A stretch of DNA of 64,000 nt from Alphaproteobacteria bacterium (GTDB lineage: Bacteria; Pseudomonadota; Alphaproteobacteria; Caulobacterales; Parvularculaceae). The translations under genes were made by a program, and so were the position numbers. The DNA is taken from assembly GCA_030433215.1 (NCBI GenBank), contig JAUIMC010000006.1, positions 1 to 64,000 of the forward strand. The letters run 5' to 3'. Below the pieces are notes generated by a model. It ran no database searches. It was given only the letters and a program-made list of their open reading frames with translations, and was not told where the DNA came from. Of this stretch, positions 8,586-17,393 are shown in pieces; positions within the stretch are counted from its first letter, which is position 1; the number at the start of each line of letters is the position of its first letter.

Positions 8586-8777
8586 TTATTCAGCGGCGAG
8601 CGGCGCCGGATTGTCGAGGGCGCGGCGGTCTTCGATGATCTGCGCCACGTCGGGAAGACACTTGCCGCATTGCGGACGGCGCCCGCAGCGGCGGAAGACC
8701 TCGGCGACATTGCGCGCGTCATTGGCGGCGTCGGCGAGCTCCCGGTCTTTCAGCGCGTTGCAGATGCACACATACAT
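8586..8777 (-). CDS. bfd: Bacterioferritin-associated ferredoxin
   Basis: A 63-residue [2Fe-2S] protein with the Bfd ligand pattern: Cys 4, Cys 6, Cys 37 and Cys 40, that is CxC followed by about 30 residues and CGKC. It delivers electrons to bacterioferritin so that stored Fe3+ can be released. bfr lies downstream on the same strand. The gap between them holds a short GCGC-GCAAA-GCGC hairpin followed by eight T on the coding strand, a possible weak terminator or attenuator. A Fur-box-like site lies about 70 bases upstream of the start. Confidence 0.92.
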   Translation of the reverse strand: MYVCICNALKDRELADAANDARNVAEVFRRCGRRPQCGKCLPDVAQIIEDRRALDNPAPLAAE

Positions 8778-8844
8778 GGCGGCGTCACTGATCCCTCTGG
8801 TCCGGCGCGCAACAGTTGCGACCGGCTCTCAAAAGATGGGTCAG

Positions 8845-8864
8845 TTAATAATGATTGTCAATTA
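8845..8864. promoter_or_regulatory. Fur-box-like site upstream of bfd
   Basis: TTAATAATGATTGTCAATTA resembles the classical Fur core (GATAATGATAATCATTATC) with an ATGAT-type centre and an inverted AATnATTGnCAATT symmetry. It lies 68-87 bases upstream of bfd in an AT-rich patch. An iron-responsive role fits the neighbouring genes, but no binding is shown and the alphaproteobacterial regulator could be Fur or Irr. Confidence 0.5.
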
Positions 8865-8932
8865 CAAAACTGTGAAATTTCGGCCTTTTTGAGCCCCGGT
8901 CCCTGCCCTGGGTCCCTGCCCAGGTCCCCGCC

Positions 8933-9952
8933 CTACTCCCCGGAGGAGGCGGCGGCTTTCACGGGCTCGAGCGGGTCGAGGGTGAGCTGGGGGTCCACCA
9001 GCATGCCCTTCCACTTGATGCTCCAGTGGAGATGGGGCCCCGTGGCGCGGCCCGTGGCCCCCACGGCGCCGATAATGTCCCCTTTTTCCACCCGCTGGCC
9101 GGGCTCCACATCGACCCGGGACATGTGCAGGAAGGCGCTTTCGAGCCAATGACCATGGTCGAGGAGGACGAGCCCGCCCTCGAAATACATGTCCGTAGCC
9201 GCGAGACGCACGATCCCGGGGGCCGGCGCATGGATCGGGGTCCCTGTGGGGACGGCGATGTCGAGGCCGGAATGGGGGCGCTTGGGCTCGCCGTTGAGGA
9301 TGCGCTGGGAGCCGAAGACGCCGGAAATCCGGCCCGTCACCGGCCAGTCGAAGCCCACCGACCAGTCGGCGAGGTTCTGGGTTTCGGCGCGGGCGGCTTT
9401 CTTGAGGGCGCTGTCCGCGGCGATCTTGGCGAGCTGTTCTTCGGTGAAGCCGGAGACCTTGGACTGGTCGAGCCCGTCAATGCGCTGGGTCGGGAACTCG
9501 CGGTCCGCGATCTCGATGGCGCTGCGCTCCACGCTTCCGTCGGGCAGGGTCACCACCACCAGCGCCGTCAACGCCGCATCGCGCCCGAAGCCGAGGATGA
9601 AGCGGCCGTCATTATCGACCATCACCGATTCGCCGTCGAGCTTCACTTCCGCGCCGATGGCGGTCTGGCCGAAGACGAGCCCGCCTTGCGCGAAGGAACC
9701 GTCAAGGGTGAAGCCCTGGGGCTCGCCGGCGAAGACTTTCTGGCGCTCGGCGACATCGTTCATGGCTTCCGCGAAATTGGCGCGGCGGGCGAGCGAGCCC
9801 TTGCCCTCATCGCCGGAGATATTGCCGACCTTGGCGCCGGGCTGCGGCAGAAGTTGGTCCGCCTCTTCATGTTGATCGGTATTGGCCGCCTCCTGCGCGA
9901 GGGCGGGCGCGGCAAAAGAGAGGGCGAGCAGCGCGGCGAAAGCTTTTTTCAT
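8933..9952 (-). CDS. M23 family metallopeptidase (LytM-type), secreted
   Basis: A 339-residue protein with a clear signal peptide (MKKAFAALLALSFAAPALAQ). A middle region of unknown fold is followed by a C-terminal peptidase M23 domain with HSGLD and GPHLHW, the zinc ligands and catalytic His of LytM/lysostaphin-type endopeptidases. It probably cuts peptidoglycan cross-links in the periplasm. The frame is open further upstream, but ATG 9952 begins the signal peptide and overlaps the DUF2093 stop by 4 nt, so that start is preferred. It is the third gene of an xseA-DUF2093-M23 leftward series. Confidence 0.9.
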   Translation of the reverse strand: MKKAFAALLALSFAAPALAQEAANTDQHEEADQLLPQPGAKVGNISGDEGKGSLARRANFAEAMNDVAERQKVFAGEPQGFTLDGSFAQGGLVFGQTAIGAEVKLDGESVMVDNDGRFILGFGRDAALTALVVVTLPDGSVERSAIEIADREFPTQRIDGLDQSKVSGFTEEQLAKIAADSALKKAARAETQNLADWSVGFDWPVTGRISGVFGSQRILNGEPKRPHSGLDIAVPTGTPIHAPAPGIVRLAATDMYFEGGLVLLDHGHWLESAFLHMSRVDVEPGQRVEKGDIIGAVGATGRATGPHLHWSIKWKGMLVDPQLTLDPLEPVKAAASSGE

Positions 9953-10170
9953 TCGGCGTGTCCCTTCAGTCCGAACCCTTTCATGGCCGCATCGGCGTCG
10001 GCATAGGGCTCCTGCTTGTCCACATTCCAGTAGCGCAGCGCCTTTAACGAAATGCGCGCGCCCGTGACGGCGCACACCACATAGGCGCCGGGCTTGACCA
10101 CATGAAACTCCGCGTCGTCATAATCGAGCACGGCTTCGTCATCGGGACCGAAAGAGTCGAACGGGTTCAT
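9949..10170 (-). CDS. DUF2093 family small protein
   Basis: A 73-residue soluble protein with the DUF2093 core AEFHVVKPGAYVVCAVTGARI followed by LRYWNV and QEPYADA. The function of the family is unknown. It is largely alphaproteobacterial and is often next to xseA, lpxK or an M23 peptidase. Here xseA ends 90 bases upstream and the M23 gene overlaps by 4 nt, so the three are probably co-transcribed. Confidence 0.85.
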   Translation of the reverse strand: MNPFDSFGPDDEAVLDYDDAEFHVVKPGAYVVCAVTGARISLKALRYWNVDKQEPYADADAAMKGFGLKGHAE

Positions 10171-10260
10171 CGGGGGCGCTCAGCCTTTCCTCATCTCTGG
10201 GTAAAGTCCTAGCGCGCCGGAGCGCGTCTCGTCAAAAAAGAAGCCTCGCCGAAACGGCTT

Positions 10261-11739
10261 TTAATCGAAAAGCCGGGGCTGGCGCGGTTTCCCGCTTTTT
10301 TCCGGTTTTTCCGTCTCTTTTCCGGACACTGATTTTGAAGGGCTTTTCGGGCTTTTTGAGGGCGCCGCCCCGGGAGCAGATACGGCGGAGGCGCCGCCGA
10401 AGCGCACGGCGCGCACGCCGTCGGCGAACTGGATCTCGCCGCCCGCGCCTTCAGTCGCATCGCCGGCCCGGCGGATGAGCCCGCCATCCTCGCCGCGCAC
10501 CAGCGCAAACCCGCGCTCGAGAACGCTTTCATAGGAGACCGCCGAGAGCACCCGCGCCGACGCCTGAAGCCGCGAGCGCCGGTCAGTGACAACACGCTCG
10601 GTGCGGGTCTCGATGCGCGACCACAACACGCCGATGCGGTTCTCGCGCTGGCCGAAACCGGCGGCGAGAAGGCCCGGCGTCAGCCGGCCGCTCGCCCGCG
10701 CCAGCGCCGTCAGCGCCGTGTCGAGCCTGCCGCGCAAGCCCGCGCGCAACCGGTCGGAGGCGCGGTCGAGGCGCTGCGTCGCCGCGCCGAGAATGTCTTC
10801 GGGCCGCCCGAGACCGCGCACGGCCGAAAGAAGCGCCGCGCGCCGCTGTTCGAACAGGCGCGTCACCGCGCCCGTAAACCGGCGCTCCTTGTTGAGGAGT
10901 TCGGCCAAGAGTTCGGCGCGCACCGGCACGGCGATTTCCGCCGCGGCGGTCGGCGTCGGCGCGCGCTTGTCGGCGGCGTAGTCGATCAGCGTCGTGTCCG
11001 TTTCATGGCCCACCGCCGAGATCAGCGGAATCTCGCTCGCCGCCGCCGCGCGCGCCACCGCCTCTTCGTTGAAGCACCACAGATCTTCCAGCGAGCCGCC
11101 GCCGCGCGCGACGATGAGAACGTCCGGACGCGGAATATCCCCGCCGGGCTGGATCGCGTTGAAGCCGCGGATCGCCTCGACGATTTTCTCCTCCGCGCCG
11201 CGTCCCTGCACGACGGTCGGCCAGACGATGACATGGCGGGGAAACCGCTCGCGCAGGCGATGGAGAATGTCGCGAATGACCGCGCCCGAAGGCGAGGTCA
11301 CGACGCCGATCACTTTCGGCAGGAAGGGGATGGGGCGCTTGCGGTCCGGCGCGAAGAGCCCTTCGGCGGCGAGTTTCTTCTTCCTCTCCTCGAAAAGCGC
11401 CATGAGGGCGCCGACCCCGGCGGGCTCCAGGGAATCGATGATCAGCTGATAGCGCGACTGGCCGGGGAAGGTGCTCATGCGCCCCGTGGCCACCACTTCC
11501 ATCCCCTGCTCGGGGTTGATGGCGAGCCTTGCGGCCATGCCTTTCCACATCACCCCGGAGATGACCGCTTTTTCATCTTTCAGATCGAGATAGACATGGC
11601 CCGACGCGGCGCGCGTTACGCGGCCCAGTTCGCCCTTCACCCGGACAAGGCCGAAAGCGTCCTCAATGGTGCGTTTGACCGCCCCGGAAAGCTCGGAAAC
11701 GCTGTATTCGTGGAGATTGCCGATATTCTTTTCGCTCAT
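10261..11739 (-). CDS. xseA: Exodeoxyribonuclease VII large subunit
   Basis: A 492-residue protein. The N-terminal OB domain (EYSVSELSGAVKRTIEDAFG, with RVKGELG and YLDLKD) is followed by the exonuclease VII catalytic core containing GVVTSPSGAVIRDILHR, RGGGSLEDLWCFNEE and SAVGHETDTTLIDYAADKRAPTP. The C-terminal coiled-coil region and a YESVLERGFALVR block follow. With XseB it degrades single-stranded DNA in both directions. The C-terminal tail is Ser/Pro/Lys-rich. ATG 11739 opens the OB domain; the frame upstream is not family-like. Its partner xseB lies far away at 49226-49483. Confidence 0.95.
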   Translation of the reverse strand: MSEKNIGNLHEYSVSELSGAVKRTIEDAFGLVRVKGELGRVTRAASGHVYLDLKDEKAVISGVMWKGMAARLAINPEQGMEVVATGRMSTFPGQSRYQLIIDSLEPAGVGALMALFEERKKKLAAEGLFAPDRKRPIPFLPKVIGVVTSPSGAVIRDILHRLRERFPRHVIVWPTVVQGRGAEEKIVEAIRGFNAIQPGGDIPRPDVLIVARGGGSLEDLWCFNEEAVARAAAASEIPLISAVGHETDTTLIDYAADKRAPTPTAAAEIAVPVRAELLAELLNKERRFTGAVTRLFEQRRAALLSAVRGLGRPEDILGAATQRLDRASDRLRAGLRGRLDTALTALARASGRLTPGLLAAGFGQRENRIGVLWSRIETRTERVVTDRRSRLQASARVLSAVSYESVLERGFALVRGEDGGLIRRAGDATEGAGGEIQFADGVRAVRFGGASAVSAPGAAPSKSPKSPSKSVSGKETEKPEKSGKPRQPRLFD

Positions 11740-11939
11740 GGGCCGTGTTAAAGCATGTTTCGGGGGCGCAGATAAGCGGCGGCGGAGGCGCTCCCGGCGG
11801 CCGGTTCCGTCAGCGGAAATCAGGCGCCTGTCCCTAACCAAAGTCAGTACCCATCCGCGCGGCCTCCGCCTAGGCAGCGCGCAACACCGTCCTTGATGGA
11901 CGACGACATCACACATTCGAATTACCCATGGGGAGTCTT

Positions 11940-13727
11940 ATGAAAACCAGATTATTGCTGGGCGCCGCCGCAGCGGCCGTCGCCTTTGGCGGCGTCAGCC
12001 TGAAAACCCGACTGGCCGGCGACACCGAAGCCGCCGCGCCGTTCCTCAATCCCTTGATGATCGCCCGCTCGATGTGCGGGGAAAGAACGGACGGCCTCTC
12101 ACAACGCCGCGCCTTCTTCGTGAAGGCCGCGACCGCCTATGCCGCCGAGACGGAGATGGCGGATACGTCGAAGGTGATGCGCTCGACGCCGGAGACCATC
12201 GGCTATCCGATCACCACCGACAAACCGGAAGCGCAAAACTGGTTCGATCAGGGCCTTGCGCACACCTATAATTTCAATCACGGCGAAGCGGTGAACGCGT
12301 TCAAGCGCGCCCAGGACATCGATCCCGATTGCGCCATGTGCTATTGGGGCGAGGCGTTCGCGCTCGGCCCCAACATCAATGCGCCCATGGGCGAGGACGC
12401 CGTGACGCCGGCCTGGGAAGCGCTGCAAAAAGCGATGTCCCTGCGCGAGGGCGCCAGCGACAGGGAAAGCGCGCTCATCAACGCGCTGCATTACCGCTAT
12501 TCGGAAGTGCAGCCCGACGACCGCTCGAAACTCGACAACGCCTTCGCCGACGCCATGGACGAAGTCGCGAAAAAATACCCGGACGACGACTTCATCGCCT
12601 TGGTCTCCGCGGAAGCTAATATGGACACGCAGCCCTGGGATTACTGGACCAATGGCGGGCGCACGCCGAAAGGCCGCACCGCCCGCACCATCTCGCTGAT
12701 CGAGGGCGTGCTGGCGCGCAGCCCCGACTCCCAGCCGGCGATCCATCTTTACATTCACATGACCGAAGCCTCGCGCGATCCTTACCGCGCGCTCGAACAC
12801 GCCGACCGTCTCGGCGCCTTGTCGCCGGGTCTCGGCCATCTCGTGCACATGCCGTCACACACCTATTACGTGACCGGCAAATTCAAGGAATCGCTCGCGC
12901 AGAATATCGACGCAGTCGCAACCGACGAAGCCTATCTCGACAGCGCCGACGCCAGCGTGATGTATGAATATGGCTACTTCACGCACAACATCCATTTCGC
13001 GCTAACCTCGGCGCAGATGGCCGGCGCCGGCGAAGAGGCGCTTTCCATGGCCGAGAAACTCGACGCCAAGCTGCCTGTGGAAATGGCGAGCGCCGCGCCC
13101 TTCGTGCAGCCGATCAAGGCCGCGCCCTATTACGCCATGGTGCAGTTCTCGACGCCGGAAGAAATTCTCGCCGTCGAGGATCCGGGCGACGCCCTGCCCT
13201 TCCTGCAAGGCGCCTGGCTCTATGCGCGCGGCGAGGCGCATGCGCGCCTGGGCGATGCGGACGCCGCCATGAAAGACGCCGAGGCCATCGCCGCGCTGGT
13301 CGCGGAAGCCGACCTGTCGGCGCTCACCAATGGCGGCGTGCCGGCGATCGAGGTTTTGAACATCGCCCGGCTGACGGTGATCGCGCGCGCCAGCGCCGTC
13401 GAGGGCGACCTCGCCTCCGCCATCGAAGCCATGGAGGAAGCGACGGCCCTGCAGGAGAACATCCCCTATATGGAGCCGCCCTGGTGGTATTATCCGTCAG
13501 CGCAAACCCTTGCGGCGTATCTGTTGCAGGACGGCCAGGTCGAGCGCGCCGAACAGCTCTTCCTCGAAACCCTGACCGAAAGCCCCAACAACGCCTGGGT
13601 GCTTTACGGGCTCGCTGAAACCTACAAGGCCCAAGGCGACAGGAATGCGGAGAAATACGCCCGCGCCCTGTTCAAGGACGCCTGGATCGGCGGGCGGAAA
13701 ACCTACCCCGCCCTCGCCGCGCTCTAA
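11940..13727 (+). CDS. Tetratricopeptide-repeat protein, exported
   Basis: A 595-residue protein with a hydrophobic Ala-rich N-terminus that looks like a signal or anchor. TPR-like helices begin near 100 (WFDQGLAHTYNFNHGEAVNAFKRAQDIDPDC) and return at the C-terminus (AEQLFLETLTESPNNAWVLYGLAETYKAQGD). The AMCYWGEAFALGPNIN segment and the LYIHMTEAS/HLVHMPSHTY blocks identify a widespread bacterial TPR family of unknown function; the conserved His and Cys suggest a metal or redox role, which is inference. GGGGAG lies 4 bases before ATG 11940. The sulfite-oxidase-like gene follows after 98 bases. Confidence 0.75.
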   Translation: MKTRLLLGAAAAAVAFGGVSLKTRLAGDTEAAAPFLNPLMIARSMCGERTDGLSQRRAFFVKAATAYAAETEMADTSKVMRSTPETIGYPITTDKPEAQNWFDQGLAHTYNFNHGEAVNAFKRAQDIDPDCAMCYWGEAFALGPNINAPMGEDAVTPAWEALQKAMSLREGASDRESALINALHYRYSEVQPDDRSKLDNAFADAMDEVAKKYPDDDFIALVSAEANMDTQPWDYWTNGGRTPKGRTARTISLIEGVLARSPDSQPAIHLYIHMTEASRDPYRALEHADRLGALSPGLGHLVHMPSHTYYVTGKFKESLAQNIDAVATDEAYLDSADASVMYEYGYFTHNIHFALTSAQMAGAGEEALSMAEKLDAKLPVEMASAAPFVQPIKAAPYYAMVQFSTPEEILAVEDPGDALPFLQGAWLYARGEAHARLGDADAAMKDAEAIAALVAEADLSALTNGGVPAIEVLNIARLTVIARASAVEGDLASAIEAMEEATALQENIPYMEPPWWYYPSAQTLAAYLLQDGQVERAEQLFLETLTESPNNAWVLYGLAETYKAQGDRNAEKYARALFKDAWIGGRKTYPALAAL

Positions 13728-13825
13728 AACAGACCCCTCCCGGCTCCCGCGCGCATTCGCCGTGTCGCGCGGGGGCGAATATCGCTCTAAGCTCCGCCAT
13801 CCCGGAGTTTGGAGCGATTTTTTTT

Positions 13826-15061
13826 ATGAGCCATGACCGCACGGGTCCCCTGACGCGGCGCGCCCTTGTGGGCGGCGCCGGCGGCGCGGCCTTCGCTGCC
13901 GCGCTGGGCCTGCCGATCCCTTTCGCGCGCTTCCTGCCGAAAGGCCTCGTCCCCGTAGCGCTCGCGCAAACGGGGCTCGAAGGCAAGGAAGGCCTGACGG
14001 TGCTCGGCGACCGGCCGGTCAACGCCGAAACCCCGGTTCATCTGCTCGATGAAAACGTCACGTCCGGCGCGCATATGTTCGTGCGCAATAACGGTCTGAC
14101 GCCGGTGCTCAGCGATGAAGACATCGCCAACTGGACGCTCACGGTCGACGGCGAAGTGGAAACGCCGCTGACCCTATCAATCGACGACCTTAAAAACGAC
14201 TTCGATCCCGTCACGCTGCAATTGCAGATCGAGTGCGGCGGCAATGGCCGCAAATTCATGACGCCCGCCGCGCGCGGCAATCAATGGACCTTCGGCGCGA
14301 TTTCCTGTGCGGAGTGGACCGGCGTAAGACTCGCCGACATTCTTACCCGTGCGGGCGTCAAACCCGCCGCCGTCTATACCGGCCATTACGGCGCCGACCT
14401 GCATCTTTCCGGCGATCCGGAAAAACCGCCGCTCTCGCGCGGCGTTCCGCTCGCGAAAGCCATGGACCCGCACACCATCGTCGCCTTCGCCATGAACGGC
14501 GCCGAGATTCCGCTTTTGAACGGCCATCCCTTGCGCGTCATCGCGCCGGGCTGGCCGGGATCGTGCTCGCAGAAATGGCTGACGCGCATCGCCTTGCGCG
14601 ACCGCGAGCATGACGGACCGAAAATGACCGGCCAGTCCTATCGCGTGCCCGCCTATCCGGTGGCGCCTGGAACCGAAGTGCCCGACGCCGACATGAAAAT
14701 CATCGAAACCATGCCGGTGAAGTCGCTCATTACCGCGCCGCAGACCGGCGCGCGCGTGGCGGCGGGCGAGACTTTCGAGGCGCGCGGCCACGCCTGGGCC
14801 GGCGACAATGAAATCGCGGCGATTGATGTTTCCATCGACTTCGGGGCCACATGGGCCCCCGCCGCGCTCGAGGCACCGGCCAACCGCTATGCCTGGCAGC
14901 ACTGGCGGGCGGAGATCAGCCTTCCCGACCACGGCTATTACGAAATCTGGGCGCGCGCCACGGACGATGAAGGCCGGGCGCAGCCGGCGACGCAGCCGGG
15001 CTGGAACCCGCGCGGCTATCTCAACAATCTCCAGCACCGCATCGCGGTCTTCGCCCTGTGA
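13826..15061 (+). CDS. Sulfite oxidase-family molybdopterin enzyme (SorA/SoxC-like)
   Basis: A 411-residue protein with an N-terminal twin-arginine-like leader (TRRALVGG, Arg 11-12, then a hydrophobic stretch). The molybdopterin domain contains IECGGNGR, whose Cys near 137 is the expected molybdenum ligand, then AISCAEWTGVRL and a PLRVIAPGWPGSCSQKWLTRI block. A C-terminal Mo-co dimerisation domain follows (AWAGDNEIAAIDVSIDFGATWAPA). The likely reaction is oxidation of sulfite to sulfate in the periplasm with electrons passed to cytochrome c, encoded immediately downstream with a 4-nt overlap. Other substrates in the family cannot be excluded. Confidence 0.85.
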   Translation: MSHDRTGPLTRRALVGGAGGAAFAAALGLPIPFARFLPKGLVPVALAQTGLEGKEGLTVLGDRPVNAETPVHLLDENVTSGAHMFVRNNGLTPVLSDEDIANWTLTVDGEVETPLTLSIDDLKNDFDPVTLQLQIECGGNGRKFMTPAARGNQWTFGAISCAEWTGVRLADILTRAGVKPAAVYTGHYGADLHLSGDPEKPPLSRGVPLAKAMDPHTIVAFAMNGAEIPLLNGHPLRVIAPGWPGSCSQKWLTRIALRDREHDGPKMTGQSYRVPAYPVAPGTEVPDADMKIIETMPVKSLITAPQTGARVAAGETFEARGHAWAGDNEIAAIDVSIDFGATWAPAALEAPANRYAWQHWRAEISLPDHGYYEIWARATDDEGRAQPATQPGWNPRGYLNNLQHRIAVFAL

Positions 15062-15540
15062 GCGCGCTCGCGCGCCTCCTGACGCTCGCCGCCATGGCGC
15101 TCGCCGTCACGGGGCTTGTGCGCCTGTTCGGCGGCGGGGACGAGCATGGAGCGCGTTTGGCAAGCCGCGCCGCGCAAGGCGCCGGCGCCGATCCGGTGTT
15201 GCAGATGGCGAACGCATGGATGGGCGAGATCGGTTACGCGCCCTCTTATGCGGCGCTTAATCCGTATGCGGAAGCTTCAGCGGAAACGGCGAGTTCTGCT
15301 TTCGATCCCGCCGACGATTACTGGGGGCTTCCCCGTTCGGAAGGCCATGAGACCGTCGCCGCCTATTGCGCGGCCTGTCACAGCCTGCAGATCGTCATGG
15401 CGCAGCGCCAGTCCCGCGAGGGCTGGGATTATCTTTTGACATGGATGGTCGACAAACAGGGCATGGCCGCACCGGCGCCGGAGATGCGCGACGAGATGCT
15501 CGTCTATCTGACGCGGGAATTCGGGCCCGGCGGAAACTAG
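15058..15540 (+). CDS. c-type cytochrome, SorB-like electron acceptor
   Basis: A 160-residue protein with an N-terminal hydrophobic signal and a single haem-c site, CAACH (Cys 104, Cys 107, His 108). The following WDYLLTWMVDKQGM offers the likely distal Met ligand. The GTG start at 15058 overlaps the stop of the sulfite-oxidase-like gene by 4 nt. This matches SorAB, where the small cytochrome takes electrons from the molybdenum subunit. Only one CxxCH is present, so a mono-haem protein is expected. Confidence 0.85.
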   Translation: MSALARLLTLAAMALAVTGLVRLFGGGDEHGARLASRAAQGAGADPVLQMANAWMGEIGYAPSYAALNPYAEASAETASSAFDPADDYWGLPRSEGHETVAAYCAACHSLQIVMAQRQSREGWDYLLTWMVDKQGMAAPAPEMRDEMLVYLTREFGPGGN

Positions 15541-15743
15541 ACTTCGCGGTTGGCGAGGGCCGATTTCAGGATCCACCAGCCGGCGGCGACGCCGATCGCG
15601 GCGGCGAGGAGAAACGTGCCTTCCTGCATCAGCTTGCCGAGATGCATGAACGCGGCGAGCGCCCACAAGACCGCTTCGGAAAAGGCGAAGCTTTCGGACG
15701 CGACGAGGATGACAAGGGAGGCGATCCCGATTTTCTCGAGCAT
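15537..15743 (-). CDS. Small membrane protein, unknown
   Basis: A 68-residue protein beginning MLEKIGIASLVIL with two predicted membrane helices (about 5-35 and 45-62) and a short basic end. ATG 15743 has TGAGG a few bases upstream; a longer frame to 15863 exists but lacks such support. Its stop overlaps the cytochrome stop by 4 nt in convergent orientation. No family is recognised and there is no operon partner. Confidence 0.55.
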   Translation of the reverse strand: MLEKIGIASLVILVASESFAFSEAVLWALAAFMHLGKLMQEGTFLLAAAIGVAAGWWILKSALANREV

Positions 15744-15816
15744 TTGGAACCTCAACTGAATACCAAAGGGCGTATATAGGCGCATGCAGGGACGGCGCCA
15801 ATCGTCTCCATGGAAA

Positions 15817-17295
15817 CTAGTTGTTCTCCTCGGCCTCGCGCAGCTCCCTTTCAAGCTCTTCAATCTCTTCCTGTGACAATTGGCCGTCCTCGCGAAGGGT
15901 CCAGGAGGGCTCGAACGGCGCCGGCCCGATATTCGGGCGGTTGCCCTCGACGCCGCGCATCAGGTTGTCGTCGCCCGCGTCCGGCAGGTTGTTGACGCTG
16001 TCCTGGCTGCGCCGCGGATCGCGCAGATCCTCGAGAAGCTGGTCCTCGCGCCGCGCCGCGATGCCCGCCGCCGCCGGCCCGAAAGTGGGGCCTGAAACGC
16101 CGTCGGCGCGCTCGCGCTTCAACAGCTCCGTCGCCTTCGACCAGTCCTCGCCGCTGGAGCCCGGCGTCCAGCCGGAGCGGATTTCGGGGCGCCCGGCGCA
16201 TTCCTTCTGTTTTTCCTCGTCGGTGAATTCCTCGGGACAGAAGATCGCCACAACCCCGGAATCGCCGGGCAGGATCGCCGCCTCGCCCTCCGGCAGGCCG
16301 TCGGCAGGCAACTCCGCCGTCGGCAATTGCACGCGCGGCCTGATGAAGGTGCGGCCCGAGAAGCTCGGCTCCTGGTCAAACATGTCGTCGCCGCTGATCT
16401 CCGCCTCGGGGGGCGCTTCGGCCAGATCCTCTTCCTCGACAGGCGGCTCTTCAATCTCGGGCTCCTCGCCCTCGCTTTCGGCCAGCGCGGCGTCCTCGCC
16501 CTCGGTCTCCTCGTCGCCGGGAATGTCCTCAAGGCCGGATTCCGGCAGCGCCAGTTCCTCCTCCGTGACGAGCGGCTCGTCCGCGGTCTCTTCAGGCGCC
16601 TGCGGGTCTTCCTGCGGCTCGAGCGCAAGCTCGTCGTCGGCGGCTTCCGGCGCGGCCTCGGGGATCAGCGGCGCCAGCTCTTCGGCCGGCGGCGCGAATT
16701 GCGGCTCAAGGTCGAGATTGAGCTCCGGCTCTTCGGGCTCGACCGGTTCGGGCTCCGGTTCAGGTTCCGGCTCTGGCTCCTCGACGATTTCGGGCTCGGG
16801 CTCGGGTTCTGACTCCGGCTCAGGTTCGGGGGCTTCCGGCTCCTCTTCGGGCTCCGGTTCCGGTTCGGGCTCGGGCTCTGGTTCCGGCTCCTCGACGATT
16901 TCCGGTTCTGGCTCGGGTTCGGGCTCCGGCTCCTCCTCTTCGGGCTCCGGGATCGGCTCCAGTTCGGGGTCGCGCAGATCCACATCGAAAGCCAGGGGCT
17001 CCACCAGGGTCACCTGGATGGTGTCGCTCGGGGCGTTGGGGATCCAGATCCGGACCCGCGCGAAAGTCGACAGGAGGGTCAGAAAGATCAGGTTGATGGC
17101 GAGCGCCAGCGTGACCGAGGATATGCGCTGGCGGCGTTCCGTGGCCGCGAGCCGGTCGATCACCCGCTCGCTGGCGCGCTCCCAGGGCCCGTAGGCCCGC
17201 CGCCAGGCCCGGCGCAGGGCTGTCAGCGGTCCGCCCTTGGCGGGCGCGGGCTTCGCCTTATCCGGCTCTGCCGGTTTTTCCCCAGAATCGGTCAT
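15817..17295 (-). CDS. Membrane-anchored Pro-Glu repeat protein
   Basis: A 492-residue very acidic protein. A basic cytosolic N-terminus (about 1-58) is followed by one membrane helix near 60-80 ([17 protein letters not shown]), then [11 protein letters not shown]. Residues about 110-190 are dense PE dipeptide repeats with two copies of EIVEEPEPE spaced 37 residues apart. A second acidic region and a C-terminal part with [10 protein letters not shown] and a charged end follow. The topology resembles TonB or other linkers that span the periplasm, but no TonB C-terminal domain is seen. It is divergent from purD, with 98 bases between starts. Function is unknown. Confidence 0.75.
   Translation of the reverse strand: MTDSGEKPAEPDKAKPAPAKGGPLTALRRAWRRAYGPWERASERVIDRLAATERRQRISSVTLALAINLIFLTLLSTFARVRIWIPNAPSDTIQVTLVEPLAFDVDLRDPELEPIPEPEEEEPEPEPEPEPEIVEEPEPEPEPEPEPEPEEEPEAPEPEPESEPEPEPEIVEEPEPEPEPEPEPVEPEEPELNLDLEPQFAPPAEELAPLIPEAAPEAADDELALEPQEDPQAPEETADEPLVTEEELALPESGLEDIPGDEETEGEDAALAESEGEEPEIEEPPVEEEDLAEAPPEAEISGDDMFDQEPSFSGRTFIRPRVQLPTAELPADGLPEGEAAILPGDSGVVAIFCPEEFTDEEKQKECAGRPEIRSGWTPGSSGEDWSKATELLKRERADGVSGPTFGPAAAGIAARREDQLLEDLRDPRRSQDSVNNLPDAGDDNLMRGVEGNRPNIGPAPFEPSWTLREDGQLSQEEIEELERELREAEENN
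16721..16963 (-). repeat. Pro-Glu coding repeat region
   Basis: Degenerate GGCTCCGGTTC-type hexamers (reverse complement encodes Glu-Pro) repeat across this stretch inside the acidic membrane protein. A larger unit containing TCGACGATTTC recurs 111 bases apart (37 codons), so the block looks duplicated once in frame. Length change by slippage is likely. Confidence 0.8.
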
Positions 17296-17393
17296 GCAAT
17301 ATTAGGGCGTCCGGCGCAGCGTTGATCGCGAGGGCGTTGATCCCGGGAACAGGGGCGCTTAAACGCGAAGAACGGAAAACGGAGAACGCCCAA

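Noticed and set aside
15821-17194. 457-residue Ser/Gly-rich frame on the plus strand
   Set aside because: It is the antisense reading of the Pro-Glu repeats of the minus-strand membrane protein, which has a membrane helix and coherent layout.
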